DNA from: Arcanobacterium pluranimalium
GTDB lineage: Bacteria; Actinomycetota; Actinomycetes; Actinomycetales; Actinomycetaceae
Direction: 5' to 3'
Length of the DNA: 64,000 bases
Assembly: GCF_016907845.1 (NCBI RefSeq)
Contig: NZ_JAFBCS010000001.1
Span: 1,302,001 to 1,366,000, forward strand
The notes under the pieces: model-generated
The model's input: only the letters and a program-made list of their open reading frames with translations
Database searches by the model: none
Told to the model about the DNA's origin: nothing
In this document: one piece after another, positions 8,022-16,909 of the stretch
How the letters are laid out: each line of letters opens with the position of its first letter
How positions within the stretch are numbered: the first letter of the stretch is position 1
Translations under genes and position numbers: made by a program

Positions 8022-8803
8022 ACGCCAGTTATATTTCTCCACCAGCACATTCATCGGGTGAGTGCGCTCCGCAGATGGAGCGCCAGCAGGTGCCAGAGCA
8101 TATCGCCATTGTGATGGACGGAAACGGACGCTGGGCAAATGCGCGCAACTTGCCACGCACTGAGGGGCATAAAGCAGGTGAGCTATCGTTGATGGACGTG
8201 ATAGCTGGCGCAATAGAAGTGGGCGTGCGGGTGGTGTCCGTTTACGCTTTTTCCACCGAGAACTGGCGGCGTTCACCGCAAGAAGTAGCGTTCCTCATGG
8301 GCTATTCGCGCGACGTAATCCATCGGCGTCGGGATGAGCTCAACTCGTGGGGCGTGAAAATCCTGTGGTCAGGCAGGAAGCCGCGCCTGTGGAAGTCTGT
8401 AATAAAAGAGCTGAAAGAAGCTGAGGAACTCACCCGGGGGAACGACGTCATCACCGTGAATTTTTGTGTGAACTACGGCGGCCAGGCCGAGGTGACGGAC
8501 GCGGTGCGCAATATTGCAGCTCGGGTGGCACGCGGTGACTTGAAAGCGGATCGTATCACCCCAGAGACTATTTCACGCAACCTCTATCAGCCACAGCTTC
8601 CACCAGTGGATTTGTTTATTCGCACTGGTGGCGAGCAGCGCATTTCGAATTTTATGTTGTGGCAGTCGAGTTATGCGGAGTTTATGTTTGTGGATGTGCC
8701 GTGGCCAGATTTTGATCGTCGGCATCTGTGGGATTGCATTTGCCGGTACGCTAACCGTGACCGCAGATTTGGTACGGCCGTTGATACGGTGAGGGAAAGG
8801 TAA
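8018..8803 (+). CDS. uppS: Isoprenyl diphosphate (undecaprenyl-PP) synthase
   Basis: This cis-prenyltransferase (261 aa) makes the polyprenyl diphosphate lipid carrier for cell-wall synthesis. The diagnostic substrate-binding loop MDGNGRWA, with its catalytic Asp, is at residues about 31-38, followed by GHKAG. The C-terminal signature DLFIRTGGEQRISNFMLWQ and the ending YAEFMFVDVPWPDFD are present. It overlaps recO by 4 bases and is followed 5 bases later by hisD, so the three may be co-transcribed. Chain length cannot be determined from sequence. Confidence 0.95.
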   Translation: MNASYISPPAHSSGECAPQMERQQVPEHIAIVMDGNGRWANARNLPRTEGHKAGELSLMDVIAGAIEVGVRVVSVYAFSTENWRRSPQEVAFLMGYSRDVIHRRRDELNSWGVKILWSGRKPRLWKSVIKELKEAEELTRGNDVITVNFCVNYGGQAEVTDAVRNIAARVARGDLKADRITPETISRNLYQPQLPPVDLFIRTGGEQRISNFMLWQSSYAEFMFVDVPWPDFDRRHLWDCICRYANRDRRFGTAVDTVRER

Positions 8804-8808
8804 CTGTG

Positions 8809-10146
8809 ATGCTCAATCAGGTAGATCTTCGCGGACGTAACTTAACGCAGGCGGAGCTTGCGCAGGCTTTGCCGCGTGCAGAGTTGAATATCGAGCGTGC
8901 TTTGGAGGCAGTGGCTCCGATTATTGAATCTGTTCGCGACGCCGGTGCGGTTGCCTTACGTGATCTGGCCGAGCGTTTCGACGGCGTGCGTCCTGAGTAT
9001 CTGCGTGTGCGACAAGAGGCGCTTGACCGCGCCGAGGCAGAGCTGAGCGCCGATCTGCGTGAGGCTTTGTTGATGTCGATTGACCACAATCGCCGTGGAC
9101 ATGAGGCACAGTTACCGCAACCGCAAGAGACGCAGATCGTGCCTGGTGGCGTGGTGCGCCAACGATGGATTCCGGTGAAGCGCGTGGGTCTGTACGTGCC
9201 TGGTGGTTTAGCAGTTTATCCTTCGTCGGTGATTCACAATGCGGTGGCAGCGCAGGTAGCAGGCGTGGAGACGATCGCTTTGGCTTCGCCACCTCAAAAA
9301 GAATTTGGTGGATTGCCACACCCCACAATTTTGGCGGCGTGTAAGCTGTTGGGCATTTCGGAAGTGTATGCCGTGGGTGGGGCGCAAGCGATTGCGATGT
9401 TTGCTTATGGCGCACGCGGTGCTGATGTGCAGGTAGACGGCGAGGTGCTGTGCGAGCCTGTAGATGTGGTGACCGGACCAGGCAATATTTATGTGGCGGC
9501 GGCGAAGCGTGCAGTGCATGGCGTGGTGGGAATTGACGCCGAAGCTGGCACTACGGAAATCGCTATTATTGCTGATGAAGTGGCATGCCCCGAGTATGTG
9601 GCTGCTGATTTAATTTCTCAGGCTGAGCACGATCCTTGCGCTGCTTCGGTACTGATTACTCATTCGCTCGATTTAGTATCCAAGGTAGAGGAAGCATTAG
9701 AGCAGCAAGTTGCGCAGACTAAGCATTCACAGCGTGTGCGTACGGCTTTGAGTGGACCGCAGTCTGGTGTGGTTATCACAAGTGATTTGGGGCAGTCGGT
9801 GCAGGTTGCTAATGCTTATGGCGCTGAACACTTAGAGATTCACACCGCGCAGGCGCGCGACGTGGCGCAGAAGATTCATAATGCAGGTGCGATTTTCGTT
9901 GGCGCATTTTCGCCGGTTCCATTGGGTGACTATATGGCGGGATCGAACCATGTGCTGCCTACGGGTGGCACTGCTCGTTTTGCTGCGGGGCTCAACGTGA
10001 TGGCCTTTATTAAGCCAGTGCAGGAAATTGAATACACCCGCGAGGCGATGAGTGGAATGTATCCAGCTTTGGCTGCGGTTGCTGTGGACGAGGATTTACC
10101 GGCGCATGCGCAGTCGTTGGAAGTGCGGATCAGCAACCAGTTTTAG
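8809..10146 (+). CDS. hisD: Histidinol dehydrogenase HisD
   Basis: HisD oxidises L-histidinol to L-histidine in two NAD-dependent steps, ending the pathway. The 445-aa protein has the family signatures: YVPGGLAVYPSSV, the NAD/zinc-region motif VTGPGNIYVAAAKRAVHG, DEAGTTEIAII-like segment and SQAEHDPCAASVLIT. The C-terminal GAIFVGAFSPVPLGDYMAGSNHVLPTGG holds conserved zinc ligands. I chose the ATG at 8809, with GAGGGAAAGG upstream, over the GTG at 8806. The gene starts the histidine group but is separated from hisC by an inverted VIT-family gene. Confidence 0.96.
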   Translation: MLNQVDLRGRNLTQAELAQALPRAELNIERALEAVAPIIESVRDAGAVALRDLAERFDGVRPEYLRVRQEALDRAEAELSADLREALLMSIDHNRRGHEAQLPQPQETQIVPGGVVRQRWIPVKRVGLYVPGGLAVYPSSVIHNAVAAQVAGVETIALASPPQKEFGGLPHPTILAACKLLGISEVYAVGGAQAIAMFAYGARGADVQVDGEVLCEPVDVVTGPGNIYVAAAKRAVHGVVGIDAEAGTTEIAIIADEVACPEYVAADLISQAEHDPCAASVLITHSLDLVSKVEEALEQQVAQTKHSQRVRTALSGPQSGVVITSDLGQSVQVANAYGAEHLEIHTAQARDVAQKIHNAGAIFVGAFSPVPLGDYMAGSNHVLPTGGTARFAAGLNVMAFIKPVQEIEYTREAMSGMYPALAAVAVDEDLPAHAQSLEVRISNQF

Positions 10147-10155
10147 ATGATTGCG

Positions 10156-10197
10156 ACTCGACCGATTTGGCGCAATAAAGCGGCAAATCGGTCGAGT
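10156..10197. terminator. Hairpin between convergent hisD and VIT-family gene
   Basis: A perfect 14-bp inverted repeat, ACTCGACCGATTTG (10156-10169) and CAAATCGGTCGAGT (10184-10197), begins 9 bases past the hisD stop. It sits before the 3' end of the convergent VIT gene. No U-tract follows on either strand, so termination efficiency is uncertain. The symmetric placement suggests a bidirectional terminator. Confidence 0.75.
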
Positions 10198-10229
10198 GTA
10201 GTTCGTCATAGCAGAGTTGGTTGAGTCCT

Positions 10230-10997
10230 TTATGCTGGCACCAAACCGCCCACCAAAGAACCAATACCGTATGTGACGATCATGGCGATATTGCCCCACA
10301 CAATATTCCTAATCGTTGCGGGTATCACTGGGGCTTCGCCGAGTTTTGCCGATACCACTCCAGTGATCGTTAAAGAAACGCTCACAGCAATCACCGTGAT
10401 AGTTACCGCCCACTGCGTAGGGCTAAGCAAAATAGCAAGCAGCGGGATAATCGCGCCAAGCGCAAAGGCTGCCATCGAGGCAAGCGCAGCATGCCAAGGA
10501 TTCGTAAGCTCATCTGGATCGATGCCCAATTCAAAGCGAGCATGCGCAGCTTCGGCGTCTTGATCTGTACGACTCAACTCACTTGCCATACGACTTGCCA
10601 AAAACTTGGACACTCCATGCCCGGCAATAATTCCAGCCAGTCTGCGCTGTGAACCAACCGGATCTTTCGCAATAGCTTTACGTTGCCGTACAAGCGCTGC
10701 CCGTTCCGAATCGCGCTGTGTAGAAACAGACACAAACTCACCGGCAGCCATTGATAGCGCGCCTGCAACAAGACCCGCCACGCCAGATACGAAAAGGGCG
10801 TGGGAATTAACGGCTGCACCAGCAACGCCAACTACCAGACCAGCGGTCGACACAATACCGTCGTTGGCACCGAGCACTCCGGCACGCAACCAGTTGAGCC
10901 GCGAATTCATCGCACCGTCTTGAGCCTCAATGACTTCCAAAGTCTCAACATCTGTATTGTCATCCACGCAATTATTACACGCGCTAACATTGTTCAT
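10230..10997 (-). CDS. VIT1/CCC1-family membrane protein (Fe/Mn transporter-like)
   Basis: The 255-aa product matches the vacuolar iron transporter family: RAGVLGANDGIVSTAGLVVGVAGA at the first membrane helix, and SMAAGEFVSVSTQRDSE at the end of the second. A cytosolic helical insert (residues about 95-160) is rich in Glu, Asp and Arg. Three C-terminal hydrophobic helices (about 170-255) follow. Family members move Fe2+ or Mn2+ across membranes. The ATG at 10997 lacks a clear Shine-Dalgarno; a longer frame upstream would overlap hisC on the other strand. The gene is inverted inside the his cluster, divergent from hisC with 52 bases between starts. Confidence 0.88.
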   Translation of the reverse strand: MNNVSACNNCVDDNTDVETLEVIEAQDGAMNSRLNWLRAGVLGANDGIVSTAGLVVGVAGAAVNSHALFVSGVAGLVAGALSMAAGEFVSVSTQRDSERAALVRQRKAIAKDPVGSQRRLAGIIAGHGVSKFLASRMASELSRTDQDAEAAHARFELGIDPDELTNPWHAALASMAAFALGAIIPLLAILLSPTQWAVTITVIAVSVSLTITGVVSAKLGEAPVIPATIRNIVWGNIAMIVTYGIGSLVGGLVPA

Positions 10998-11049
10998 AGT
11001 TCGAAAATATTGAGTTTTTTCAATTAATACCAGCAAGGGGAGGCTTACC

Positions 11050-12291
11050 TTGGAGCAAGAAACAAACCCAACTCGGGACGTATTTTTGCCCTTCCGTGCC
11101 GATCTACGTGGGCAATCACCGTATGGCGCTCCACAACTCGACGTACCCGTGCGTCTTAATGTGAACGAAAACCCATATTCGCCCTCAAGCGATCTGTGCG
11201 AGGCGATCAGTGCTTCCGTTACCGCGGCCATAAAAGATCTCAACCGCTACCCAGACCGCGATTTTTCAAAGCTTCGGTGCGACCTCTCTGATTACCTTGC
11301 GGAGGAGTCTGGCGTGCGAATTGCCCCCGATTTGGTCTGGGCTGCTAATGGTTCCAACGAGATCATGATGCATATTTTGCAGGCCTTTGCTGGACCGCAG
11401 CGTGTGGTGGCAAGTTTTTTGCCCAGTTATTCGATGTATCCCGAATATGTACGCGATTCATTCAGCACGTGGGTTGCTGGCACGCGCAAACCGGACTTCT
11501 CACTTGATTTTGACGAAATACGGCGAGTGCTTGACGTTCACCACCCGAGCGTCGTCTTTCTTGCCTCACCAAACAATCCAACCGGTACCGCGTTAAGCGA
11601 AGCTGAGTTGCGTGAAATTCTCGAGCTCACACGCGAGTCTGGTCCGCTCATGACCGCCGACGTTCCTGCACGGCGCGCCGCAACGCGAGACAATGCGGTG
11701 ACGCGCGATACCGACGTCTGTGTTACTGACGACGACGGCGTTCCTGCACGCCGCACCGCGACGATCGTCGTGGTCGACGAAGCCTATGCAGAATTTCGAC
11801 GAGCAGGTGTGCCTAGTGCCTTAGAGCTGCTTGAGCGCTACGAGCACCTCATTGTTACGAGGACTATGTCGAAGGCCTTCGGTGCTGCTGGATTGCGATT
11901 GGGTTATATGGTTGCGGCAAAATCGATCATTGAGCAGATTATGCTCGTGCGCTTGCCGTATCATCTTTCCGCCATCACGCAGGCCGCCGCCTCAGCAGCC
12001 CTGGCAAATCGATCAGCATTGATGGAGCAAGTGGCACAAATCCGCGCCGACCGCGACTCACTAGCTCACTCATTGCAAGAAATGGGCTTTGAGATTGCAC
12101 TGTCAGATGCGAATTTTGTGCTTTTTGGCAAAATCGCTAATCGTCACCAAACATGGCAAGATTTACTTAACGAAGGCGTGCTGATTAGGGAAGTTGGGCC
12201 GGACGGCTGGTTACGAGTGAGCGTTGGTACGCCAGCCGAAAACGAACGTTTCCTCTCGGCGCTGCACAAGGCGCATGTCGACCACATGTAA
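11050..12291 (+). CDS. hisC: Histidinol-phosphate aminotransferase HisC
   Basis: HisC is a fold-type-I PLP enzyme converting imidazole-acetol phosphate to histidinol phosphate. The motifs are LNVNENPYSPS near the N terminus, WAANGSNEIMMHILQAF, ASPNNPTGTALS, VVVDEAYAEF (PLP Asp/Tyr) and the lysine-containing TMSKAFGAAGLRLGY. The start is a TTG with a strong AGGGGAGG upstream. At 413 aa it is longer than usual because of an insertion of about 35-40 residues between the NNPTGT segment and the VVVDEAY strand. The insert contains a repeated VPARRxAT motif (DNA copies at 11662 and 11740, 78 bases apart). The fold core and catalytic lysine are intact, so activity is expected. Confidence 0.93.
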   Translation: MEQETNPTRDVFLPFRADLRGQSPYGAPQLDVPVRLNVNENPYSPSSDLCEAISASVTAAIKDLNRYPDRDFSKLRCDLSDYLAEESGVRIAPDLVWAANGSNEIMMHILQAFAGPQRVVASFLPSYSMYPEYVRDSFSTWVAGTRKPDFSLDFDEIRRVLDVHHPSVVFLASPNNPTGTALSEAELREILELTRESGPLMTADVPARRAATRDNAVTRDTDVCVTDDDGVPARRTATIVVVDEAYAEFRRAGVPSALELLERYEHLIVTRTMSKAFGAAGLRLGYMVAAKSIIEQIMLVRLPYHLSAITQAAASAALANRSALMEQVAQIRADRDSLAHSLQEMGFEIALSDANFVLFGKIANRHQTWQDLLNEGVLIREVGPDGWLRVSVGTPAENERFLSALHKAHVDHM

Positions 12292-12349
12292 ACTGAAAAC
12301 GCTAACCTAGCACTATACAAAAGCAAGGAATTCTGAGAAAGGCGCAACC

Positions 12350-12952
12350 ATGAGTGAGCGGATTGCGAGTTTTGCCCGAGAAACATCCGAGTCGGCGATT
12401 TCGGTAGAAATTAATCTCGATGGGCACGGGCGCACCGATGTTGATACCGGCGTGCCATTCTTCGACCATATGCTCACTGCGCTGGGTAAACATTCCCTGA
12501 TCGACTTGCGCGTTCAGGCTAAGGGCGATGTTCATATCGACGTGCACCACACTGTTGAAGATACGGCAATTTGCCTTGGACAAGCTCTCCAAACAGCACT
12601 TGGCGATAAAACGGGAATTGCCCGTTTTGGCGATGCTCTCGTTCCTCTCGACGAAGCTCTGGCACGCGCCGTCGTCGATGTGGCAGGGCGGCCATACGTG
12701 GTGCATCGCGGTGAGCCAGTCGGGCAGGAATATCACTTGATAGGCGGACATTTCACCGGTTCCATGACGCGCCACTTTTTCGAGTCTTTGGCCTACAACG
12801 CCGGGATTTGCTTGCATATCGAACTCCTCTATGGGCGCGACCCGCACCATATTGTAGAAGCGCAGTTCAAAGCACTTGCGCGAGCTTTGCGCGCTGCTGT
12901 GGCATGCGATGATCGCGTTGAGGGCGTTCCGTCAACGAAAGGTGCGCTGTGA
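12350..12952 (+). CDS. hisB: Imidazoleglycerol-phosphate dehydratase HisB
   Basis: This 200-aa monofunctional IGPD removes water from imidazoleglycerol phosphate using a di-manganese centre. The duplicated metal-binding motifs are clear: [13 protein letters not shown] and [15 protein letters not shown] in the first half, [15 protein letters not shown] and [16 protein letters not shown] in the second. The ATG has GAGAAAGG upstream. It ends in GTGA, overlapping the start of the next gene by 4 bases. Confidence 0.96.
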   Translation: MSERIASFARETSESAISVEINLDGHGRTDVDTGVPFFDHMLTALGKHSLIDLRVQAKGDVHIDVHHTVEDTAICLGQALQTALGDKTGIARFGDALVPLDEALARAVVDVAGRPYVVHRGEPVGQEYHLIGGHFTGSMTRHFFESLAYNAGICLHIELLYGRDPHHIVEAQFKALARALRAAVACDDRVEGVPSTKGAL

Positions 12953-13530
12953 GCTCACGTAAACGTATTGTGGTGCTCACACCTTTTGATAAGCCAGAGG
13001 TTGTGGCAGCAATTTTGGCAATACATAAGGTGGATGTGCACGTATTGCAAACCCATTCGGGAGTAATCGTAGTTCGTGACGTTCCGGTGCCGACTTTTGA
13101 TGACTGGGATATCGCAGAACTTCTGGGCGGCGATCCTGAATTCGGAGGTGACGTGACTTCACAAAGCGCGGCAGGAACGCACCCCCAGGATGCCACTCAA
13201 GATCCGAACGAGCCTACCGCGATTGCGGCGCACCTGTCTCGAATGGCGCCAGGCTACGGAGTGGTGCTTATCAGCGCAGAGTTGGGCGACGACGTCGGTG
13301 GGGAACCGGGCGTATCTGGCCTGGTTACGGCACGGAGAGTGATTGATCAAAAACTGGGAGACGAAATCGCACCTGGATTACTGCTCAATTCACTCGATCC
13401 AATCATTGAACAGATAATCTTGGGAGCTGCGCCAGTTGCTGAACTCAAAGGAGCTCTCCACACCAGCGAGCTACCGCCCGAGCTACAAAATCAATTTTTC
13501 GGGAACGACCGCACTGGAGACGACGACTAA
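12949..13530 (+). CDS. Conserved-type hypothetical protein within the his operon
   Basis: I do not recognise this 193-aa protein. It opens with a short basic and hydrophobic segment ([22 protein letters not shown]), has an acidic low-complexity middle (residues about 55-90) and a C-terminal region with [16 protein letters not shown]. It has no membrane segment and only ordinary residue use. Its GTG start overlaps the hisB stop, and its TAA directly abuts the hisH ATG, so it is translated as part of the his operon. From memory, many Actinobacteria carry a small uncharacterised gene at this position. A role tied to histidine synthesis is inference. Confidence 0.85.
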   Translation: MSSRKRIVVLTPFDKPEVVAAILAIHKVDVHVLQTHSGVIVVRDVPVPTFDDWDIAELLGGDPEFGGDVTSQSAAGTHPQDATQDPNEPTAIAAHLSRMAPGYGVVLISAELGDDVGGEPGVSGLVTARRVIDQKLGDEIAPGLLLNSLDPIIEQIILGAAPVAELKGALHTSELPPELQNQFFGNDRTGDDD

Positions 13531-14166
13531 ATGCACAAGATTGTGGTGTTGGATGCCGATACTGGCAACGTGCGCTCGGTGGTGCGCGCACTGGAACATG
13601 TAGGTGCCAACGTTGAACTAACCGCTCAACCAGAGCTGGTCATGAACGCCGATGGGCTGGTAGTGCCCGGTGTGGGTGCATTTGCGGCAGTGATGAACAA
13701 AATTCGCGCTGTGCGAGCTGATCGGATGATTGAACGGCGGCTGGCCGGCGGCCAGGCGGTATTTGGTATCTGCGTGGGCTTGCAAATTATGTTTGACCGT
13801 GGCACAGAATTTGGGGCGCATGACGGATTAGCTCAGTGGCGCGGGTCCGTGGATATACTTGAAGCTCCAGTAGTTCCTCATATGGGCTGGTCGCAGGTGC
13901 GTCCTGGCAATGATTCTGCCTTATTTTCTGGCATTGAGAATGAACGCTTCTATTTCGTACATTCCTATGCGGTGCAAAGCGATCCCGCAGCACAGATGGC
14001 TGATGAAGCGGAGGTTTTTGCGCCGCCGATCGTGTCTTATGCCAATCATTACGGGGATTTTGTGGCTGCTGTGGAAAACGGTGCATTGTGCGCCACCCAA
14101 TTCCATCCGGAAAAATCGGCTGATGCTGGCTTGCACCTGCTCGAAAACTGGCTTAAGACCTTGTGA
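13531..14166 (+). CDS. hisH: Imidazole glycerol phosphate synthase, glutaminase subunit HisH
   Basis: HisH (211 aa) is the class-I glutamine amidotransferase that feeds ammonia to HisF. The nucleophile elbow [10 protein letters not shown] holds the catalytic Cys (about residue 85). The His-Glu pair lies in [12 protein letters not shown] near the C terminus. [10 protein letters not shown] is the oxyanion-strand region. The start abuts the upstream stop with no gap. HisF, its partner, is not in this window. Confidence 0.96.
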   Translation: MHKIVVLDADTGNVRSVVRALEHVGANVELTAQPELVMNADGLVVPGVGAFAAVMNKIRAVRADRMIERRLAGGQAVFGICVGLQIMFDRGTEFGAHDGLAQWRGSVDILEAPVVPHMGWSQVRPGNDSALFSGIENERFYFVHSYAVQSDPAAQMADEAEVFAPPIVSYANHYGDFVAAVENGALCATQFHPEKSADAGLHLLENWLKTL

Positions 14167-14213
14167 CAAGGCATTGGGAAAGACTGACTCGGCTACTACT
14201 AAGAGAGAATCTC

Positions 14214-14942
14214 ATGAAAAAACTTCAATTGCTGCCGGCCGTTGACGTAGTGAATGGCCAGGCTGTGCGGTTGCTCCAGGGGGAAGCTGGCACGGAAGAG
14301 TCCTATGGCGATCCGGCGCAAGCAGTAGCAAATTTCATAGCTGCAGGAGCGTCTTGGATTCACCTGGTTGACCTCGATGCGGCTTTCGGGCGCGGATCAA
14401 ATCACGAGCTGTTGGCGCGAATCGTACGCGATGTGCAGGGCGTGAATATCGAGGTATCAGGTGGTATTCGCGATGACGCTTCGCTGGCACGCGCTATTGA
14501 AGCTGGCGCTGCGCGCGTTAATCTTGGCACCGCGGCGCTCGAAAACCCACAGTGGACGGCTCGTGCCATTGAACGATACGGCGAGCAGATCGCCGTCGGT
14601 CTCGACGTGCGTGGCGAAACGCTTGCTGGACGTGGGTGGACGTCTGAGGGCGGAAATCTGTGGGAGGTGCTTCAACGTCTGGACGACGCCGGTTGCGCGC
14701 GTTACGTCGTCACTGACGTTGAGAAAGACGGTACCTTGCGCGGGCCAAACGTGGAGCTACTGCGGCGGGTTTGCCAGGCGACGGATCGCCCGGTGGTCGC
14801 TTCCGGTGGAGTGTCTGACTTAGAAGATTTGCGCGCTTTGCGTGAGCTGACCGACGTTGGTGTGGAGGGTGCTATCGTTGGAAAAGCCTTATACGCTGGA
14901 AAAATGACTCTAGAACAAGCTCTCGTTGTTGCAGAAGGATAG
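14214..14942 (+). CDS. priA: Phosphoribosyl isomerase PriA (HisA-type)
   Basis: This (beta/alpha)8 isomerase has 242 aa and resembles actinobacterial PriA, which serves both histidine (HisA) and tryptophan (TrpF) synthesis. The opening [15 protein letters not shown] contains the first catalytic Asp. [29 protein letters not shown] is the N-terminal phosphate site, [14 protein letters not shown] supplies the second Asp, and [13 protein letters not shown] the other phosphate site. The ATG at 14214, behind AAGAGAGAA, is chosen over an upstream in-frame GTG at 14163, because homologues start at this point. Dual activity is inferred from the lineage, not proven here. Confidence 0.92.
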   Translation: MKKLQLLPAVDVVNGQAVRLLQGEAGTEESYGDPAQAVANFIAAGASWIHLVDLDAAFGRGSNHELLARIVRDVQGVNIEVSGGIRDDASLARAIEAGAARVNLGTAALENPQWTARAIERYGEQIAVGLDVRGETLAGRGWTSEGGNLWEVLQRLDDAGCARYVVTDVEKDGTLRGPNVELLRRVCQATDRPVVASGGVSDLEDLRALRELTDVGVEGAIVGKALYAGKMTLEQALVVAEG

Positions 14943-14947
14943 GATTT

Positions 14948-15673
14948 TTGCCTGATATTGATCGTTTATTAGCTCCCAATCCTTTCGCAGGCGACGACGG
15001 TGCGCGCACTGAATCTGTGACGCAAGCCTTGGATGCAGAGCTACGTTTTCGTGCTGAACGTCTTGTGAGCTGCTTGGATCGAGTCTTTATGGCGGTTTTC
15101 CCGCACGAACACCCAGGAAGAACCAGTGATGGTTCGGTGATACCACACGAAAAAAGACCAGATCCGCGCAGCGTGGACTCCCAAGATTTCGTGCTCGTAG
15201 ATTTTCCTGGAGGGCGGCAGGCGACGCCGATGTTTACCAGTGCGCAAGCCTTGGCTGAATTTGCGCCTGCGGCTCGACCCGCTCCTTTGCGAGCTTCTGA
15301 ACTGGCGCAACTAGCAGTGCGGCGTTCTGGGGGATTGATCGTGCTTGACCCCGGTTCTGCACACCAGATGTGTTTAGGGCGCTCTGCTGTGATTTCGCTG
15401 GCAGCTAGAGTGGAATGGGTAGCGCCGTGGCACGATCCGAAAATTGTGGACCTTTTAGAGCAGTACCTAGCTCAGGCCGGGTACTCGTGGAGGTTGAGCG
15501 TGCACCCGCAGCCTGCAAATATTGCGCAAGTGTATGTGCATGTGCCACAAGGTACTGCTTTAGAGCATGCCAAAATGGCTATCTCGCAGTTATTGCGAGG
15601 GATCGAAGAGATCGACTACGTGCGCTCACGCCTTGACGTGCTGGAAGTAGCGCCGGTGCCTGAGACTCACTGA
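14948..15673 (+). CDS. SseB-like domain protein
   Basis: A 241-aa protein starting at TTG 14948 behind a strong AAGGATAGGA. Residues about 45-130 resemble the SseB N-terminal domain: hydrophobic strand FVLVDFPGGRQATPMFTSAQALAEFAP, then LAQLAVRRSGGLIVLDPGS. The C-terminal half is a second alpha/beta region. SseB-family proteins have no firm biochemical role in Actinobacteria. A gene like this commonly sits between the priA/his cluster and infC, and it follows priA by 5 bases here. I see no signal peptide or membrane helix. Family assignment is moderate. Confidence 0.78.
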   Translation: MPDIDRLLAPNPFAGDDGARTESVTQALDAELRFRAERLVSCLDRVFMAVFPHEHPGRTSDGSVIPHEKRPDPRSVDSQDFVLVDFPGGRQATPMFTSAQALAEFAPAARPAPLRASELAQLAVRRSGGLIVLDPGSAHQMCLGRSAVISLAARVEWVAPWHDPKIVDLLEQYLAQAGYSWRLSVHPQPANIAQVYVHVPQGTALEHAKMAISQLLRGIEEIDYVRSRLDVLEVAPVPETH

Positions 15674-15761
15674 GGTAGCGACTGTAGCGTGCATGCGAAG
15701 CTCCCAGTGTGGGGCAGTGGGGAAACTCACGGCAAAGTGAACGCTAAATGTGGCTAAATTC

Positions 15762-15790
15762 TTGGTGAATCTCGTCTGTGCTGGTAGTGT
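15762..15790 (+). promoter_or_regulatory. Candidate infC promoter
   Basis: TTGGTG (15762-15767) and TAGTGT (15785-15790) are separated by 17 bases. The -10 fits the actinobacterial TAnnnT pattern. Transcription would start near 15797, giving an infC leader of about 140 bases. Confidence 0.5.
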
Positions 15791-15796
15791 TATATC

Positions 15797-15940
15797 CGAC
15801 CGACCGGCAGATTGCCGGAACGCAAGCGGAGAAATCCCACCTGGGTTCCACTCGATTAGGAACCGGGTTTTGGAAATACGGTTAGCGCCGTATGCCCTCT
15901 GGACTCCGTGCGCGTCGCACTCGAAGTTAGAGGAGCAATT
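15797..15940 (+). promoter_or_regulatory. infC 5' leader with hairpins
   Basis: The leader contains a GGTTCC/GGAACC hairpin around 15844-15863, and a hairpin ATACGG (15876-15881) with CCGTAT (15888-15893). It ends with AGGAG (15931-15935) before a non-AUG infC start. CACCTGGGTTCC and ACCGGGTTTTGG resemble leaders I recall upstream of other actinobacterial infC genes. Autoregulation by IF-3 through its unusual start codon is known in E. coli; its operation here is inference. Confidence 0.5.
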
Positions 15941-16606
15941 ATCAACGAGCCAAGAGTCAATGATCGAATTAACGTGCCTGAAGTGCGTCTTGTTGGCCCA
16001 GGTGGCGAGCAAGTCGGAGTAGTTCGTATTGAAAACGCGCTGCGTCTCGCTCAGGAAGCTAATCTCGATCTTGTAGAGGTTGCCCCAGATGCCAAGCCGC
16101 CAGTTGCGAAGCTGATGGACTACGGAAAATTCAAGTATGAGGCAGCCCAAAAGGCACGAGATGCACGTCGTAATCAGGCCAATACACAGCTAAAAGAAAT
16201 TCGTATCGGTTTGAAGATTGACCAGCATGACTACGAAACCAAACTCAAGCGAATCCTCAAATTCCTTGATGGTGGAGACAAAGTCAAGATTCAATTGCGC
16301 TTCCGTGGGCGTGAGCAGTCACGACCAGAGCAAGGTCTGCGCTTGATGGAAAGAATTTCACAAGATGCTGCAGAAAACGGCATTGTGGAATCAGCTCCAC
16401 GAGTAGATGGTCGCGCGATGGTCATGGTACTTGCCCCGATTCGACGTAAGTCTGAAGCTAAATCGGATCAGCGCCGTCGTCGTGAAGCAGAGCGGGAAAA
16501 CCGCCGTGCGAACGAAGCTCGCCGCGCTCAAAAGAATAACGAGCGCGTTGCAGGCAAAACGGAACACGGCGAGCAAGCACCAGCCGACGACGTTAACGCT
16601 GAGTAA
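15941..16606 (+). CDS. infC: Translation initiation factor IF-3
   Basis: IF-3 (about 221 aa) binds the 30S subunit and proofreads the initiation codon. The N-terminal domain carries [26 protein letters not shown]. The C-terminal domain carries [16 protein letters not shown] and [19 protein letters not shown] lysine/arginine/glutamate-rich tail of about 45 residues follows. No ATG fits: the only GTG (15908) lies upstream of AGGAG and would add residues outside the family. ATC at 15941 is spaced 5 bases from AGGAG and aligns with family N termini (ATT at 15938 is closer). This agrees with the well-known use of rare start codons in infC. Confidence 0.93.
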   Translation: MNEPRVNDRINVPEVRLVGPGGEQVGVVRIENALRLAQEANLDLVEVAPDAKPPVAKLMDYGKFKYEAAQKARDARRNQANTQLKEIRIGLKIDQHDYETKLKRILKFLDGGDKVKIQLRFRGREQSRPEQGLRLMERISQDAAENGIVESAPRVDGRAMVMVLAPIRRKSEAKSDQRRRREAERENRRANEARRAQKNNERVAGKTEHGEQAPADDVNAE

Positions 16607-16631
16607 TTTCGGGTAAAGCAAACACGAACAC

Positions 16632-16668
16632 ACTCCCATGAGGAGTACTTATTGCTGCGTTGAGCAGC
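16632..16668 (+). promoter_or_regulatory. Two small hairpins before rpmI
   Basis: ACTCC (16632-16636) pairs with GGAGT (16642-16646), and GCTGC (16654-16658) with GCAGC (16664-16668). They lie in the 78-base gap between infC and rpmI, ending just before the GAGGGAG ribosome binding site. A role in L20-type autogenous control is possible but unproven. Confidence 0.35.
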
Positions 16669-16684
16669 TAGAGGGAGCATGAAA

Positions 16685-16879
16685 ATGCCAAAGATGAAGA
16701 CACACTCCGGAGCTAAGAAGCGCTTCCGCGTGACCGGCAAGGGAAAGCTCATGCGTGAGCAGGCGGGTAAGCGCCACCTTCTTGAGCACAAGTCATCGCG
16801 TCGCACTCGCCGTCTGTCCTCGGATCAGCTGGTAGCACGTGCAGATGTGAAGCAGGTTAAGAAGCTGCTGGGTCGCTGA
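16685..16879 (+). CDS. rpmI: 50S ribosomal protein L35
   Basis: A 64-aa basic protein starting [18 protein letters not shown], the family hallmark, and ending [10 protein letters not shown]. An ATG 6 bases upstream (16679) is only 1 base from the GAGGGAG ribosome binding site. The ATG at 16685 has proper spacing and matches the family start. It lies between infC and rplT in the universal infC-rpmI-rplT operon. Confidence 0.97.
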   Translation: MPKMKTHSGAKKRFRVTGKGKLMREQAGKRHLLEHKSSRRTRRLSSDQLVARADVKQVKKLLGR

Positions 16880-16909
16880 AGAAGCTTTAGGAACAAGGAG
16901 AAATAGAAG

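Noticed and set aside
10998-11243. N-terminal extension of the VIT-family gene to 11243
   Set aside because: It would overlap the hisC start on the other strand and adds residues unlike the family.
14163-14213. Upstream in-frame GTG start for priA
   Set aside because: It would add 17 residues with no family match and overlap hisH. ATG 14214 has a Shine-Dalgarno.
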